Assembly (NCBI GenBank): GCA_039707655.1
Contig: CM077671.1
Location: 303,304,509 to 303,368,508, forward strand
Direction: 5' to 3'
From: Elymus sibiricus
Lineage: Eukaryota; Streptophyta; Magnoliopsida; Poales; Poaceae
Length of the DNA: 64,000 nucleotides
Positions within the stretch are counted from its first letter, which is position 1. Every line of letters starts with the position of its first letter. Both the position numbers and the translations under genes were made by a program. Shown here one piece after another: positions 1 to 11,239 of this stretch. The notes beneath the pieces were generated by a model. The model did no database searches and was not told the origin of the DNA. It saw only the letters and a program-made list of their open reading frames with translations.

Positions 1-1002
1 TAGAAGGCTGCAAATAAAAGGTGATGAAACATAATTACAAAGAAGAAATGAATAAATCTAGAAAGAGAAAGGAACATGTGAAGAGAAAAACAAACTAAAG
101 AAAAATACTCTACACTATGACTGGGTCACATTTTTTTTTAATAATGATTGGGTCACCCTAAGTTGTGTGAGAGAGTATGTCATGTTGGGCATAAGATTTG
201 CAGGAGCAAAGTCGGTTGTAGGTGAAACATCAGGGAGCTCCCTCGAATCCTATTTGGTGCTTAAGGCGTCAAATATAGTGCAAATCGTACAATGCGCACA
301 CCCCCGTTCATTTGCTAGTCGGGCTGCCGATCTCCCCTCCACCGTTTTTTAGGTTGCGCTATTTATTGGTTTTTCAATGGTTTTTTGCTTTGTTTTTTTT
401 TCAGTTTTTTAGTTTTAGTTTTTCTTTTTTTCTTTACTTTTTTCATTTTTCAAGCCTGGTGTATGTTTTTTCAAAATTAATGAACCAATTTTTAATTTAT
501 GAAAATGTCCCCAATTCAATGAACATTTTTTCAAATCGATAAATATGTTTTTCAAAATAAATGAACTTTTTTGCAGTTTTTGAACTCTTTTTTAAATCCG
601 TGAACATTTTTTAAATTCATGATTTTCTTAGTTTTTCTTTTTTAATATTTCTAGTTTTTCCCAAATGTCAAACGGTGACCAATCAACTTGTCAACCGCGA
701 CCGGTCAAATTCGATTGAGCGGCCAGGGTGAACTAGGCGGTCTCTCGCTCCTAGTTGGACCGGCTCATAAAGGAGGACGCGTGAGCGCCAACTACAGTCG
801 TCCCTGGAGCTTAAGGCATTGTGAATAGTTTCAAGGACGTGGCTAGGCAGCGCCCACGCGCTCCATGAGGCGTTAGGTGCTCCTCCCATAAAAGGCAAGT
901 ACAGTTCAATCACACATCACGTACTAAAACAGAAAAAGCACCTGGTCCCCCGCGTCTGCTCGCGCCCTCTCGCCCCATAATTCCTCAGTAAGATCCCCCG
1001 TG
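1..1002. other. AT-rich intergenic DNA, no gene
   Basis: No convincing coding region. Positions 345-660 are very T-rich and repeat short phrases of the type 'tttttcaaa..atgaac'. A similar phrase set recurs at about 20830-21180, so both are probably pieces of the same kind of decayed transposon. Short ORFs here show no recognisable domain. Confidence 0.6.
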
Positions 1003-2475
1003 CATGCATTTATTTGGGGTTTCAAAAAAATTAAAAATCCATAACTTTTGATTCAAGTGTCGGAATTCAGAACTATTTTCACCGTGGGGTTTCTCGCGAG
1101 GAATGCTTCAAAACTAGATCCCATATGTGTAGGTTTCGACAAACTTTTTTCATGGGCAACTTTGGGTGCAATGGAGGCAACTTCAGTGCTATAGTGAAGC
1201 AACTCTTTCTTTATGGTCTAGTAGGGCTACCTGTTAGGTTGATTTGTATACAAATGAGAAAAACACACGAAACATGAGTCGCCTTTAGTGCTACATGCAA
1301 TCAACTTCACTAGGCTATTTGTACCTGTGAATTTTTGCTAATATTACCCCAACCTGTCTATCATGACTCCTCAATTGCCTATCATTGATCGTCAGATGCC
1401 TACAATTGAGTCACCATTGCCTACAAAGACTTTGAAATTGCCTAGTATGGATGCTTAGTTGTCTACCATTGTTGTTTGCCTAACTTTGCAAATCAGTTGC
1501 CTACAATATTATGAAGTTGCTTATCTTTTTTTTCTGAAGTTGCCTACAAACATTATGAAGTTGCCTATTGGTGATGCTTAGTTGCCTGCCATTACTGTTT
1601 CGGTTGCCTACAATACATTATCCCAACTTGCCTATCATGGCTACTCGATTGCTAACGATTGACGCTCAGTTGCCTATAAATACTATGAAATTGCCTACCA
1701 TTGATTCTCAGTTGCCTGCTATTGGTAATTAGTTGCCTATCATCGTTGCTCAGTTGCCTATAAATACTATGAATTTCCTATCACGCAGTTGCCTGCTATT
1801 GGTAATTAGTTGCCTACCATTGCTTATCAGTTGCCTAATTTTGCAAATTAGTTGCCTACAAATATTGTGAGGTTGCTTATCCTTGTTTTTTCTAAGTTGC
1901 CTATAAACACTCTGAAGTTGCCTACTGGTGATGCTTAGTTGCATGTCATTACTCTTTCAGTTGCATAAAATACATTGAAAAGTTGTCCATAAGTGTTGCT
2001 AAATTGCATACCTATGAAACTAAGTTGCTTCCCATACCGAAAATTATTTTATGCAACCAAGGACGATGCTAAGCTACTCGCTAGTCACGGCGGGCATCTT
2101 AGGATAAATGTTAGCCTATCTCGAAAACTAAGTTGCCTACAATACTATCAACTTGGAGGCGAAGCTAGTTATGGTAGGAATCTTAGAAATGAAGCTAGTT
2201 AACACGGTAGTCATGGTAGCTAACTTCTAATGGGATTTTCGACGACACACAGTCATCCTACGCAGACTAATAATAAGTTGCTTTCCTATAGCACTAAAGT
2301 TGCTTCCATTTCATCCAAAGTTGGTCATAAAAAAGTTAGTCAAAACATATTCATATGGGATCTAGTTTTTAAGAGCTCATCGCGAGGAACCTAGCGGTGA
2401 AAAAAAAATTAATTACGATGGTCGGTTCAAAAGTTATAGAATTCTGAAATTCTGAAAATGCAAATTAAATGCATA
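1003..2475. mobile_element. Inverted-repeat element filled with a minisatellite
   Basis: The segment at about 1003-1150 recurs in inverted orientation at about 2335-2475. Shared blocks include 'catgcattta', 'ataacttttga', 'tcgcgagga' and 'aactagatcccatatg'. These degenerate repeats of about 140 bp enclose only a 'gttgcct' minisatellite. Long inverted repeats around non-coding repeats suggest a non-autonomous MULE-like or foldback element, but I could not define a TSD. It encodes nothing recognisable. Confidence 0.55.
1370..2165. repeat. Degenerate 'agttgcct' minisatellite
   Basis: Dozens of imperfect copies of a phrase like 'agttgcctaccattgatgct' run head to tail, with units of roughly 20-35 bp. 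It fills the interior of the surrounding inverted-repeat element and has no consistent reading frame. Confidence 0.75.
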
Positions 2476-3048
2476 CAATGTGATATCTTGCTAGTTAATC
2501 AGAGGATGGGTGGGCGTACAGAGACGCGGTGGACAGATGCTTTTCCTGCGTGTTAATTCCATTATGTGAGTTGTCTATTAGGGATCACATGCGGGAGAGT
2601 GAGACGGAAGACAAGAGCATGCCATCCCTTGTCGTGTAGCGTTTGCACCAGCCACAACGAAATCGTGCAGCTGCACGATCTAGCATTTAGGTAGTTTTAA
2701 ATCCAGATTAAAACCAGCACAACAACATGACTTTGCTCCCACCAACCAATCCAATCCAATCCAGATATTGAGGTCTAGAAGCCAGACTGGACCAAACTAG
2801 TTGTATTTTCCATCCAGCCAATCCAAACTGTTTCACGCTTTTAGATTAAATCCATAGTTTGAAATCATGGACATGTTGCTGCATTGTTAGTTGTTACCGT
2901 GAAGCTTCTGGTCACCTGCTTGGTCGTCTGTGGGCTTAATGGAGAGACACACAGTCTTGATGCTGCTAGTCGTCGGACGTACGCTTATTGAAGAGAGAGA
3001 TGGCACACCATCAGTCACTCGCTACTGGCCCGCCGCCGCCACCAAGTG
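2476..3048. other. Intergenic stretch upstream of LTR element 1
   Basis: No gene recognised. It would be contiguous with position 9984 before element 1 inserted, so it is the possible 5' flank of the small ORF at 9992. The last 60 bases are GC-rich ('cccgccgccgccacc'). Confidence 0.4.
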
Positions 3049-3053
3049 GAAGG

Positions 3054-4667
3054 TGATGTCTACTACGCAACCTTCTTCTTGTAGACTCGTGTTGGGCCTC
3101 CAAGTGCAGAGTTTTGTAGGACAGTAGCAAATTTCCCTCAAGTGGATGACCTAAGGTTTATCAATCCGTGGGAGGTGTAGGATGAAGATGGTCTCTCTCA
3201 AACAACCCTGCAATCAAATAACAAAGAGTCTCTTGTGTCCCCAACACACCCAATACAATGGTAAATTGTATAGGTGCACTAGTTCGGCGAAGAGATGGTG
3301 ATACAAGTGCAATATGGATGGTAGATATAGGTTTTTGTAATCTGAAAATATAAAAACAGCAAGGTAGCAAGTAACAAAAGTGAGCACAAACGGTATTGCA
3401 ATGCTTGAAAACAAGGCCTAGGGTTTATACTTTCACTAGTGCAAGTTCTCTCAACAATACTAACATAGTTGAATCATATATAAATCCCTCACGTGCGACA
3501 AAGAGTTCACTCCAAAGTCACAAATAGCGGAGAACAAACGAAGAAATTATTGTAGGGTACGAAACCACCTCAAAGTTATCCTTTCCGATCAATCATATGA
3601 GCTATTCCTATAAGTGTCACAAACAGCCCTAGAGTTCGTACTAAAATAACACCTTAAGATACATATCAACCAAAACCCTAATGTCACCTAGATACTCCAA
3701 TGTCACCACAAGTACCCATGGGCTTGATTATACGATATGCATCACATAATTTCAGATTCATCATATTCAATCCAACACAAAGAACTTCAAAGAGTGCCCC
3801 AAAGTTTCTACCGGAGAGTCAAGACAAGAACGTGTGCCAACCCCTATGCATAGATCCCCAAGGTCATGGAACCCGCAAGTTGATCTTAATAACATGCATC
3901 AAGTAACTCAATAGAACATCCCATTGTCACCACGGATATCCCATCGCAAGACATACATCAAGTGTTCTCGAATCCTTAAAGACTCAATCTGATAAGTAAA
4001 CTTCAAAGGGAAAACTCAATTCATCACAACTAGATAGAGAGGGGAAGCACTCCATATGATTCATCTATATTAATAAAGCTCGCAGTACATCAAGATCGTG
4101 CCATCTCAAGAACACGAGAGAGAGAGATCAAACACATAGCTACTGGTACATACCCTCAGCCCCGAGGGTGAACTACTCCCACCTCGTCATGGAGAGCGTC
4201 GGGATGATGAAGATGGCCTCCGGTGATGGTTTCCCCCTCCGGCAGGGTGCCGGAAAAGGCTCCCGATTGGTTTTTCGTGGCTCTGGAGGCTTGCGGCGAC
4301 GGAACTCCCAATCTAGGTTATGCACGGGGGTTTTTGGAATATTTGAGGATTTATAGAGCTGAGAGGGAGGTCGGTGGACTCCCGAGGGACCCACAAGCCA
4401 GGGGGGCGCGCCCCTGTGGCTTGTGATCTCCTCGGGAATCTTCTGGCTTCATCTCCAAGCTCCGTGGGTATCTTCTGGTCCATAAAAAATCATTCCGAAG
4501 ATTTTATTCCGTTTGGACTCCGTTTAATATTCCTTTTCTGTAAAACTCAAAAACAAGGAAAAAATCAGAAACTGGCACTGGGCTCTAGGTTAATAGGTTA
4601 GTCCCAAAAATAATATAAAGTTGTAGTAAAATGATTGTAAAACATCCAAGAATGATAATATAGCAGC
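3054..4667 (-). repeat. 3' LTR of element 1, start deleted
   Basis: It matches 8290 onward at about 99% by eye. Homology stops at 4667, about 60 bp short of the LTR's TGATACG end, and continues directly into internal DNA. Comparison with element 2 shows that the LTR tip, the polypurine tract and about 500 bp of internal sequence are missing here. Confidence 0.85.
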
Positions 4668-5746
4668 TCACAATACTTTCCATGCTAGATACATTATAGG
4701 CGGTTCCCAAACAGAATGGTAAAGTTTTTACTCCCCCTCCACCAATCAATCACACTCCACGGCGAGCCGAATCCACGGGTACCGTCCATACCAACAACAA
4801 TCCTAGGGGAGTTTTGTTTCATTTTTTTTATTTGAATTTTGAGCATGGGACTGGGCATCCCGAATACCAGCCACTTTCTCGTGAATGATAGTGAATCAAC
4901 ACATATCGTGAGAATAACACACCTAGCATGGAAAAATATTGGATACTCCCCACCGTTTCATGAGCGGTACGGGCACACAAAAGAGAAAATTTATTTTGAA
5001 GATTTAGAGATGGCACATACAAATTTGCTTGGAACGGCATGGAAATACCGCATATAGGTAGGTATGGTGGACTCATAAGGCAAAACTTGGTTTAAGGATT
5101 TTGGATGCACAAGTAGTATTTCTACTTAGTACAAATGGAGGCTAGCAAATAGATTGGGAAGCAACTAAACCAAGGAACGAAAAATCACATAAGTGAGCAT
5201 TGAGTCATAACTAACACCGAATAATGCACCACAAGTAGGATGTAACTTCATTGCATAACTATTGACTTTCATGCATGCATAGGGAATCACAAACCTTAAC
5301 ACCAATATTCCTACTAAAGCATAATTACTCACTAACATGACTCACCTATTACTATCATCATGTTTCAAAACTATTACAAAGAATCAAGTTTAATTTGTCC
5401 AATGATCTTCATGAAAGTTTTTATTATATCCTCCTTGGATATCTATCACTTTGGGGCTAGTTTCATATATTTCCATTGCTTTTTGGCAAGCTCAAACAAA
5501 TTTAGGTGAAGCACATGAGCAAATGACAAGCTACTCTCAAAAGATATAAGTGAAGATTAATGAGTAGTCAAACAATTAAGTAGCTATGTGAGGACTCTCT
5601 CTCCCTCAATAAATATTTTCAGATCTGAGTATTTTATTCAACAGCAAGCAAAATAAAAATAGCACTCCAAGAATAGCACGCATCATGTGAACGAATAAAT
5701 TTTTTGGCTCAACATAGCCTAACCGATAATTGTTGATGAAGAGAGG

Positions 5747-6556
5747 TGGGATGCGTAGCATCCCCAAGCTTAGATGCTTGAGACTTCTTGAAATGTTTAC
5801 TTGGGGTGCCTTGGGCAACCCCAAGCTTGAGCTTTTGTATCTTGTTCAATCCTCTCCTATCATGGCTTCACCTATTCTCAAAAACATCATCCACACAAAA
5901 CTCGAAAAGAACTCGTGAGATAGGTTAGTACACATAATAATAAATCAACTCTTTATGTACTGCCAAGACAAGTTGCATAATAATTTTCAAACATCATCTA
6001 CTGTTTACTATCGTTTCCACAATTTATATCTACCAATATAGGCTATGGAAACTATAGGATAAGTAGATAACAAAACTATGACAGCAATCTGTCCAAACAG
6101 AACAGTCAGTAGCAATTTATGAAAACAGTGTACTTCTGTAACTCAAAAAATTCTGAAAATTTAGGACATGCTATAAAATTTATATGACAACACTGTGTAA
6201 AAATTTTAGAAACTTTCCACCTTCCAGTAAAATATGAAAATTCAAACACTACAGCCAAAGTTTCTGTTTTTACACAGCACTCATCAAAACATGCAATGCA
6301 AGCATCCTAAGGCAATTCTTGGAACTTTTTATTGAAAAAAAAGATTATAAATAACACCTAACAGAGAATATAAAAATATAATGACGATCCAAGCAAAGCA
6401 CATATTATGTGACGAATAAAAATATAGCTCTAAGTAAGATATACCGATAGTGCTGAAGATGAAAGAGGGGATGCCTTCCGGGGCATCCCCAAGCTTAGGC
6501 GCTTGAGTATTCCTTGGATATTACCTTGGGGGTGCCTTGGGCATCCCCAAGCTTAG
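5747..6556. repeat. Repeated hairpins built on the polypurine-tract motif
   Basis: The motif GCATCCCCAAGCTTAG (minus strand: AAGCTTGGGGATGC, the polypurine tract of this family) occurs at 5758, 6483 and 6541, with a variant near 5814. Each is preceded by its own inverted copy: 5748-5754 with 5758-5764, 6467-6475 with 6482-6490, and 6525-6536 with 6540-6551 (12-bp stem, loop of 3). Coding potential is nil. Confidence 0.7.
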
Positions 6557-7201
6557 GTTCTTGTCACTCCTTATTCTCCTCATATCGGTGTCTCACCCAA
6601 AACTTGAAAACTTCAATCACACAAAACTTAACGGAACTTCGTGAGAAGGGTTAGTGTAATAAAGATAAATCATTCACTTAGGTACTGTCAAGACAAGATT
6701 CATAATTGTTCCCACATGATACCTACTGTATTCTATCATTCCCATAATTTATATCATTGAATATAAGCTATGGAAATACTAAAACAAGCAAACTATGCAT
6801 GCAAAACAGAATCTGTCAAAAACAGAACAGTCTGTGAAGATCTGTAGTGTAACCATACTTCCCTGTCTCTAAAAATTCTGAAAAATTAGGAAAGCCTGAA
6901 GAGTTTGTATATCAAGACTGTGTAAAAATTTCAGATCAAAAGCACGTTCCAGTGAATTTACAAAATTCTGGGACTGAGAGCAAAAGTTTCTGTTTTTGCA
7001 CAGAATCAAGTCAACTATCATCCACACTATCCCAAAGGCTTTACTTGGCACTTTATTGAAATAAAAGACACAAAACATGATTACTACAGTAGTTTAATCA
7101 TGTGAGCACACAAAAACAGAAAGTAAAAGTGTTGGGTTGTCTCCCAACAAGCGCTTTTCTTTAATGCCTTTTAGCTAGGCATGATGATTTCAATGATGCT
7201 C

Positions 7202-8104
7202 TCATAGAAGATAAGAATTGAAACACAAAGAGAGCATCATGAAGCATATAACTAGCACATTTAAGCCTAACCCACTTCCTATGCATAGGGATTTTGTGAG
7301 AAAACAATTATGGGAGCAAGAATCAACTAGCATAGGAAGGCAAAATAAGCATAACTTCAAAACTTTGAACACATAGAGAGGAAACTTGATATTATTGCAA
7401 TTCCTACAAGCATATGTTCCTTCCTCACAATAATTTTCAGTAGCATCATGAAGGAATTTCACAATATAACCAGCACATAAAGCATTCTTTTCATGATCTA
7501 CAAGCATAGAAATTTTACTACTCTCCACACAAGAAAATTTCTTCTCATGACTAATGGTGGGAGTATCATATGAAGCTCGAATACTAAAAATTGTTTCCAC
7601 ATTAAAAGAGTAATGTTCAGTAAAAGGATATTCAAAATTATGACAATAATTATCACTACTCTTTATAACATAGGTATCATCACAATAATCATCATAAGTA
7701 GCAACTTTGTTCTCATCATAGTCAATTGAAACCTCTTCCGAAATAGTGGGATAATTATTATCTAAAGTTGACACTCTTCCAAACCCACTTTCATAAATAT
7801 TGCAATCATCATAAATAGGGGGTATGCTATCATCATAATAGTTTTCCTCATCAAAACTTGGTGGACTAAAAATATCATATTCATCAAACATAGCATCCCC
7901 AAGCTTGTGGCTTTGCATATCATTAGCATCATGGATATTCAGAGAATTCATACTAACAATATTTCTATCATGCTCATCATTCAAAGATTTAGTGCCAAAC
8001 ATTTTAATAACTTCTTCTTCTAACACTTGAGCACAATTTTCCTTTCCATCATTTTCACGAAAGACATTAAAAAGATGAAGCATATGAGGCAATCTCAATT
8101 CCAT
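7202..8104 (-). CDS. Orphan ORF of non-autonomous LTR element 1 (300 aa)
   Basis: Function unknown. The ORF opens about 185 bp inside the 5' LTR, where gag would normally be. The protein is acidic and rich in Asn, Asp and Tyr, without the CCHC knuckle, protease or polymerase motifs of a retroelement polyprotein. Two blocks are shared with the ORF of element 2 (16308-17105): SLNIHDANDMQSHKLGDA near residue 55, and GTYACRNCNNIKFPLYVFKV near residue 230, which has a CX2C pair. The last 60 residues are hydrophobic and Cys-rich and could be a membrane segment. The KLGDA codons are themselves the polypurine-tract motif of the family. Conservation between two diverged elements argues that it was translated, but it has no known homologue that I can name. 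Confidence 0.55.
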   Translation of the reverse strand: MELRLPHMLHLFNVFRENDGKENCAQVLEEEVIKMFGTKSLNDEHDRNIVSMNSLNIHDANDMQSHKLGDAMFDEYDIFSPPSFDEENYYDDSIPPIYDDCNIYESGFGRVSTLDNNYPTISEEVSIDYDENKVATYDDYCDDTYVIKSSDNYCHNFEYPFTEHYSFNVETIFSIRASYDTPTISHEKKFSCVESSKISMLVDHEKNALCAGYIVKFLHDATENYCEEGTYACRNCNNIKFPLYVFKVLKLCLFCLPMLVDSCSHNCFLTKSLCIGSGLGLNVLVICFMMLSLCFNSYLL

Positions 8105-8200
8105 TTTTTTAAGTTTTATTTATAAAACCAAACTAGTGAAAAACAAGAAACTAACAGATTTAATTGCAAGATCTAAAGATATACCTTCAAGCACTCACCT

Positions 8201-8281
8201 CCCCGGCAACGGCGCCAGAAAAGAGCTTCGTTGACGGGATGTGAGTGCCGCTTACCTAGCCTCCCCGGCAACGGCGTCAGA
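8201..8281 (-). promoter_or_regulatory. Primer-binding sites, tRNA-Asp type (two copies)
   Basis: On the minus strand TGGCGCCGTTGCCGGGGA, complementary to the 3' end of plant tRNA-Asp, occurs at about 8202-8219. It recurs with one change (TGACGCC) at about 8262-8279, some 10 bp from the LTR edge. The surrounding 60 bp ('ccggcaacggcg.cagaaaagag') is duplicated. Confidence 0.7.
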
Positions 8282-8289
8282 AAAGAGGT

Positions 8290-9347
8290 TGATGTCTACT
8301 ACGCAACCTTCTTCTTGTAGACTCGTGTTGGGCCTCCAAGCGCAGAGTTTTGTAGGACAGTAGCAAATTTCCCTCAAGTGGATGACCTAAGGTTTATCAA
8401 TCCGTGGGAGGTGTAGGATGAAGATGGTCTCTCTCAAACAACCCTGCAATCAAATAACAAAGAGTCTCTTGTGTCCCCAACACACCCAATACAATGGTAA
8501 ATTGTATAGGTGCACTAGTTCGGCGAAGAGATGGTGATACAAGTGCAATATGGATGGTAGATATAGGTTTTTGTAATCTGAAAATATAAAAACAGCAAGT
8601 AGCAAGTAACAAAAGTGAGCACAAACGGTATTGCAATGCTTGAAAACAAGGCCTAGGGTTTATACTTTCACTAGTGCAAGTTCTCTCAACAATACTAACA
8701 TAGTTGAATCATATATAAATCCCTCACGTGCGACAAAGAGTTCACTCCAAAGTCACAAATAGCGGAGAACAAACGAAGAAATTATTGTAGGGTACGAAAC
8801 CACCTCAAAGTTATCCTTTCCGATCAATCATATGAGCTATTCCTATAAGTGTCACAAACAGCCCTAGAGTTCGTACTAAAATAACACCTTAAGATACATA
8901 TCAACCAAAACCCTAATGTCACCTAGATACTCCAATGTCACCACAAGTACCCATGGGCTTGATTATACGATACGCATCACATAATTTCAGATTCATCATA
9001 TTCAATCCAACACAAAGAACTTCAAAGAGTGCCCCAAAGTTTCTACCGGAGAGTCAAGACAAGAACGTGTGCCAACCCCTATGCATAGATCCCCAAGGTC
9101 ACGGAACCCGCAAGTTGATCACAATAACATGCATCAAGTAACTCAATAGAACATCCCATTGTCACCACGGATATCCCATCGCAAGACATACATCAAGTGT
9201 TCTCGAATCCTTAAAGACTCAATCCGATAAGTAAACTTCAAAGGGAAAACTCAATTCATCACAACTAGATAGAGAGGGGAAGCACTCCATATGATTCATC
9301 TATATTAATAAAGCTCGCGGTACATCAAGATCGTGCCATCTCAAGAA

Positions 9348-9382
<35 letters not shown>

Positions 9383-9978
9383 AAACACATAGCTACTGGT
9401 ACATACCCTCAGCCCCGAGGGTGAACTACTCCCTCCTCGTCATGGAGAGCGTCGGGATGATGAAGATGGCCTCCGGTGATGGTTTCCCCCTCCGGCAGGG
9501 TGCCGGAAAAGGCTCCAGATTGGTTTTTCGTGGCTCTGGAGGCTTGCGGCGGCGGAACTCCCAATCTAGGTTATGCACGGGGGTTTTTGGAATATTTGAG
9601 GATTTATAGAGCTGAGAGGGAGGTCGGTGGACTCCTGAGGGACCCACAAGCCAGGGGGCGCGCCCTAGGGGGGTGGGCGCACCCCTGTGGCTTGTGATCT
9701 CCTCGGGAATCTTCTGGCTTCATCTCCAAGCTCCGTGGGTGTCTTCTGGTCCATAAAAAATCATTCCAAACATTTTATTCCGTTTGGACTCCGTTTAATA
9801 TTCCTTTTCTGTAAAACTCAAAAACAAGGAAAAAACAGAAACTGGCACTGGGCTCTAGGTTAATAGGTTAGTCCCAAAAATAAGATAAAGTTGTAGTAAA
9901 ATGATTGTAAAACATCCAAGAATGATAATATAGCAGCATGGAACAAGCAAAAATTATAGATACGTTGGAGACGTATCA
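8290..9978 (-). repeat. 5' LTR of element 1 (1689 bp)
   Basis: Complete LTR. On the minus strand it opens TGATACGTCTCCAACGTATC and closes ...GTAGACATCA. A (GA)n run at about 9350-9380 is expanded relative to the 3' LTR, and a GC-rich insertion lies near 9655-9680. TSD GAAGG follows at 9979. Confidence 0.85.
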
Positions 9979-9991
9979 GAAGGCTGCTGCC

Positions 9992-10114
9992 ATGAGCAAG
10001 GAACCGCTGCTGCTAGACGGGGCATCTAGATGGAGGCGGAGGGAGGAAAATGCGCTGACCAAATCTCTAGCAGGAGGCAACGACGACACCACGCCCCCAA
10101 ATCCTAGCGGCTAG
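9992..10114 (+). pseudogene. Possible first-exon fragment of a lost host gene (40 codons)
   Basis: The ATG at 9992 has a favourable context (gctgccATGAGC) and opens 40 codons starting MSKEPLLLDG. An acidic dileucine-like EPLLL stretch near the N terminus is typical of some tonoplast membrane proteins, but that is only a hint. The retrotransposon TSD at 9979-9983 places the insertion 8 bp before this ATG; the former upstream DNA is at 2900-3053. Reading stops at 10112-10114 and repeat DNA begins soon after. It may equally be chance. Confidence 0.25.
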
Positions 10115-10143
10115 CGCGTGGAAGATGGCGAGTGCTACAAATC

Positions 10144-10176
10144 AGCCGGATGATTTCTCTAAGAAATCATCCGGCT
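10144..10176. repeat. Perfect 15-bp-stem hairpin
   Basis: AGCCGGATGATTTCT (10144-10158), loop cta, then its exact inverse (10162-10176). A related phrase, 'aatcagccggttgattt', recurs at about 11178, so this may mark the edge of a small transposon spanning about 10130-11220. Confidence 0.6.
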
Positions 10177-10289
10177 AGGCAGCCGTCCGATCAATGCGTT
10201 GTGGCCCGTTGGATCACAACAACCTCATGGCAGTAGTAAGCGCACAACTGCTTCGACACAGCGCTGCTACACCCCCGCAAAAGCTGTAC

Positions 10290-10505
10290 TGCAGCTCTCA
10301 TGGCGTACCGCCGGCGTCCGGTGAAGCTCCAATGCAACTTCGGCGGAGTTTGAACGCAGCAGCGACGGCTCCGGCGAAGCTCCAATGCAACTCCGGTAGA
10401 GCTCCAACGCAGCACCGACGTAGCACCGGTGAAGCTCCAATGCAACTTCGGCAGATCTCTGACACAACACCAACGACTCTGGTGAAGCACCAATGAAACG
10501 TATGA
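10290..10505. repeat. GC-rich minisatellite ('ggtgaagctccaatgcaactccg')
   Basis: Several imperfect copies of a roughly 24-30 bp phrase 'ccggtgaagctccaatgcaa' lie head to tail. Long ORFs cross it on both strands only because stops are rare in the repeat, so I do not call them genes. Farther right (10560-11140) the DNA stays GC-rich, with 'gccatgg' repeats. Confidence 0.6.
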
Positions 10506-11239
10506 CCAACGCTCATGCTATCACCGAGGGCGTGATGAACCTCCATTGCAGCCGGAGTTGAGTTAGATGCCCCCGTCGCAACTGCAGCAGCCATGGCGAG
10601 GATGAAACAACAGTGCTGCGGCCATGGCAAGGAAGCAAAACCAGCGGTTGCGGCCATGGAAATGATGCGACGGGAGTGGCTGCTTCACCTGAGGAGGAGT
10701 GTGTGAGGTAGCCGGCCATGGATTTCAGCGGATGGGCGGATCACAGGAAAAGGCCCGCGCGGGTGCTGCGTTTAGCTAGCCTATGGAAGCCGCCCCTGCC
10801 GCAGGTTGCCGCCGGGCCCTGCAAAGCCGCCGCCGGGACCTGTAAAGCTGCCCCCGGCTGCAACGACGAGGTCCATGGCCGTCAAAAAATGCAGTTGTGC
10901 AGCGCACGGTGGCCCCTACAGCAGCAACAACAACAACTCCGCCGGCCGGGGGTGGAAGAAGGTAGAAATAGAGGGGAGATCTGCGGAGAGAGGATAGCAA
11001 GGTTTGAGAAGGATTGAGGAGATGGGCGCAGCGGGATTTACCCCCAATTTCAAAGGAGGAAGAAGACAGGGGAGAAGACGGGCAGAGGAAAAGGATAATA
11101 ATGCGCGAAGCTGGGATGGGCGGTGGTAGGGACAAGGACACGTGTCAACACCTCGAGGAGCCTTAAGCTGCGCTGTAATCAGCCGGTTGATTTTCACACT
11201 TCTCCTTGGAAGATGGTCGTCGATGTCTGGTCTCGCGTA

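Larger units (their letters stand above)
3054..9978 (-). mobile_element. Non-autonomous LTR retrotransposon 1 (Triticeae type)
   Basis: It is bounded by direct repeats, TG...CA ends and the 5-bp TSD GAAGG (3049-3053 and 9979-9983). On the minus strand the 5' LTR (8290-9978) is followed by tRNA-Asp-like primer sites, one ORF of unknown function and hairpin-rich DNA. The 3' LTR is truncated. No protease, integrase or reverse transcriptase is visible, so enzymes must have come from elsewhere. The LTR start TGATACGTCTCC is what I recall from abundant Triticeae families (Sabrina/WHAM/Fatima group); the exact family is uncertain. By eye the LTRs differ at roughly 15 of 1600 sites plus a few indels, so the insertion is fairly recent. 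Confidence 0.85.
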
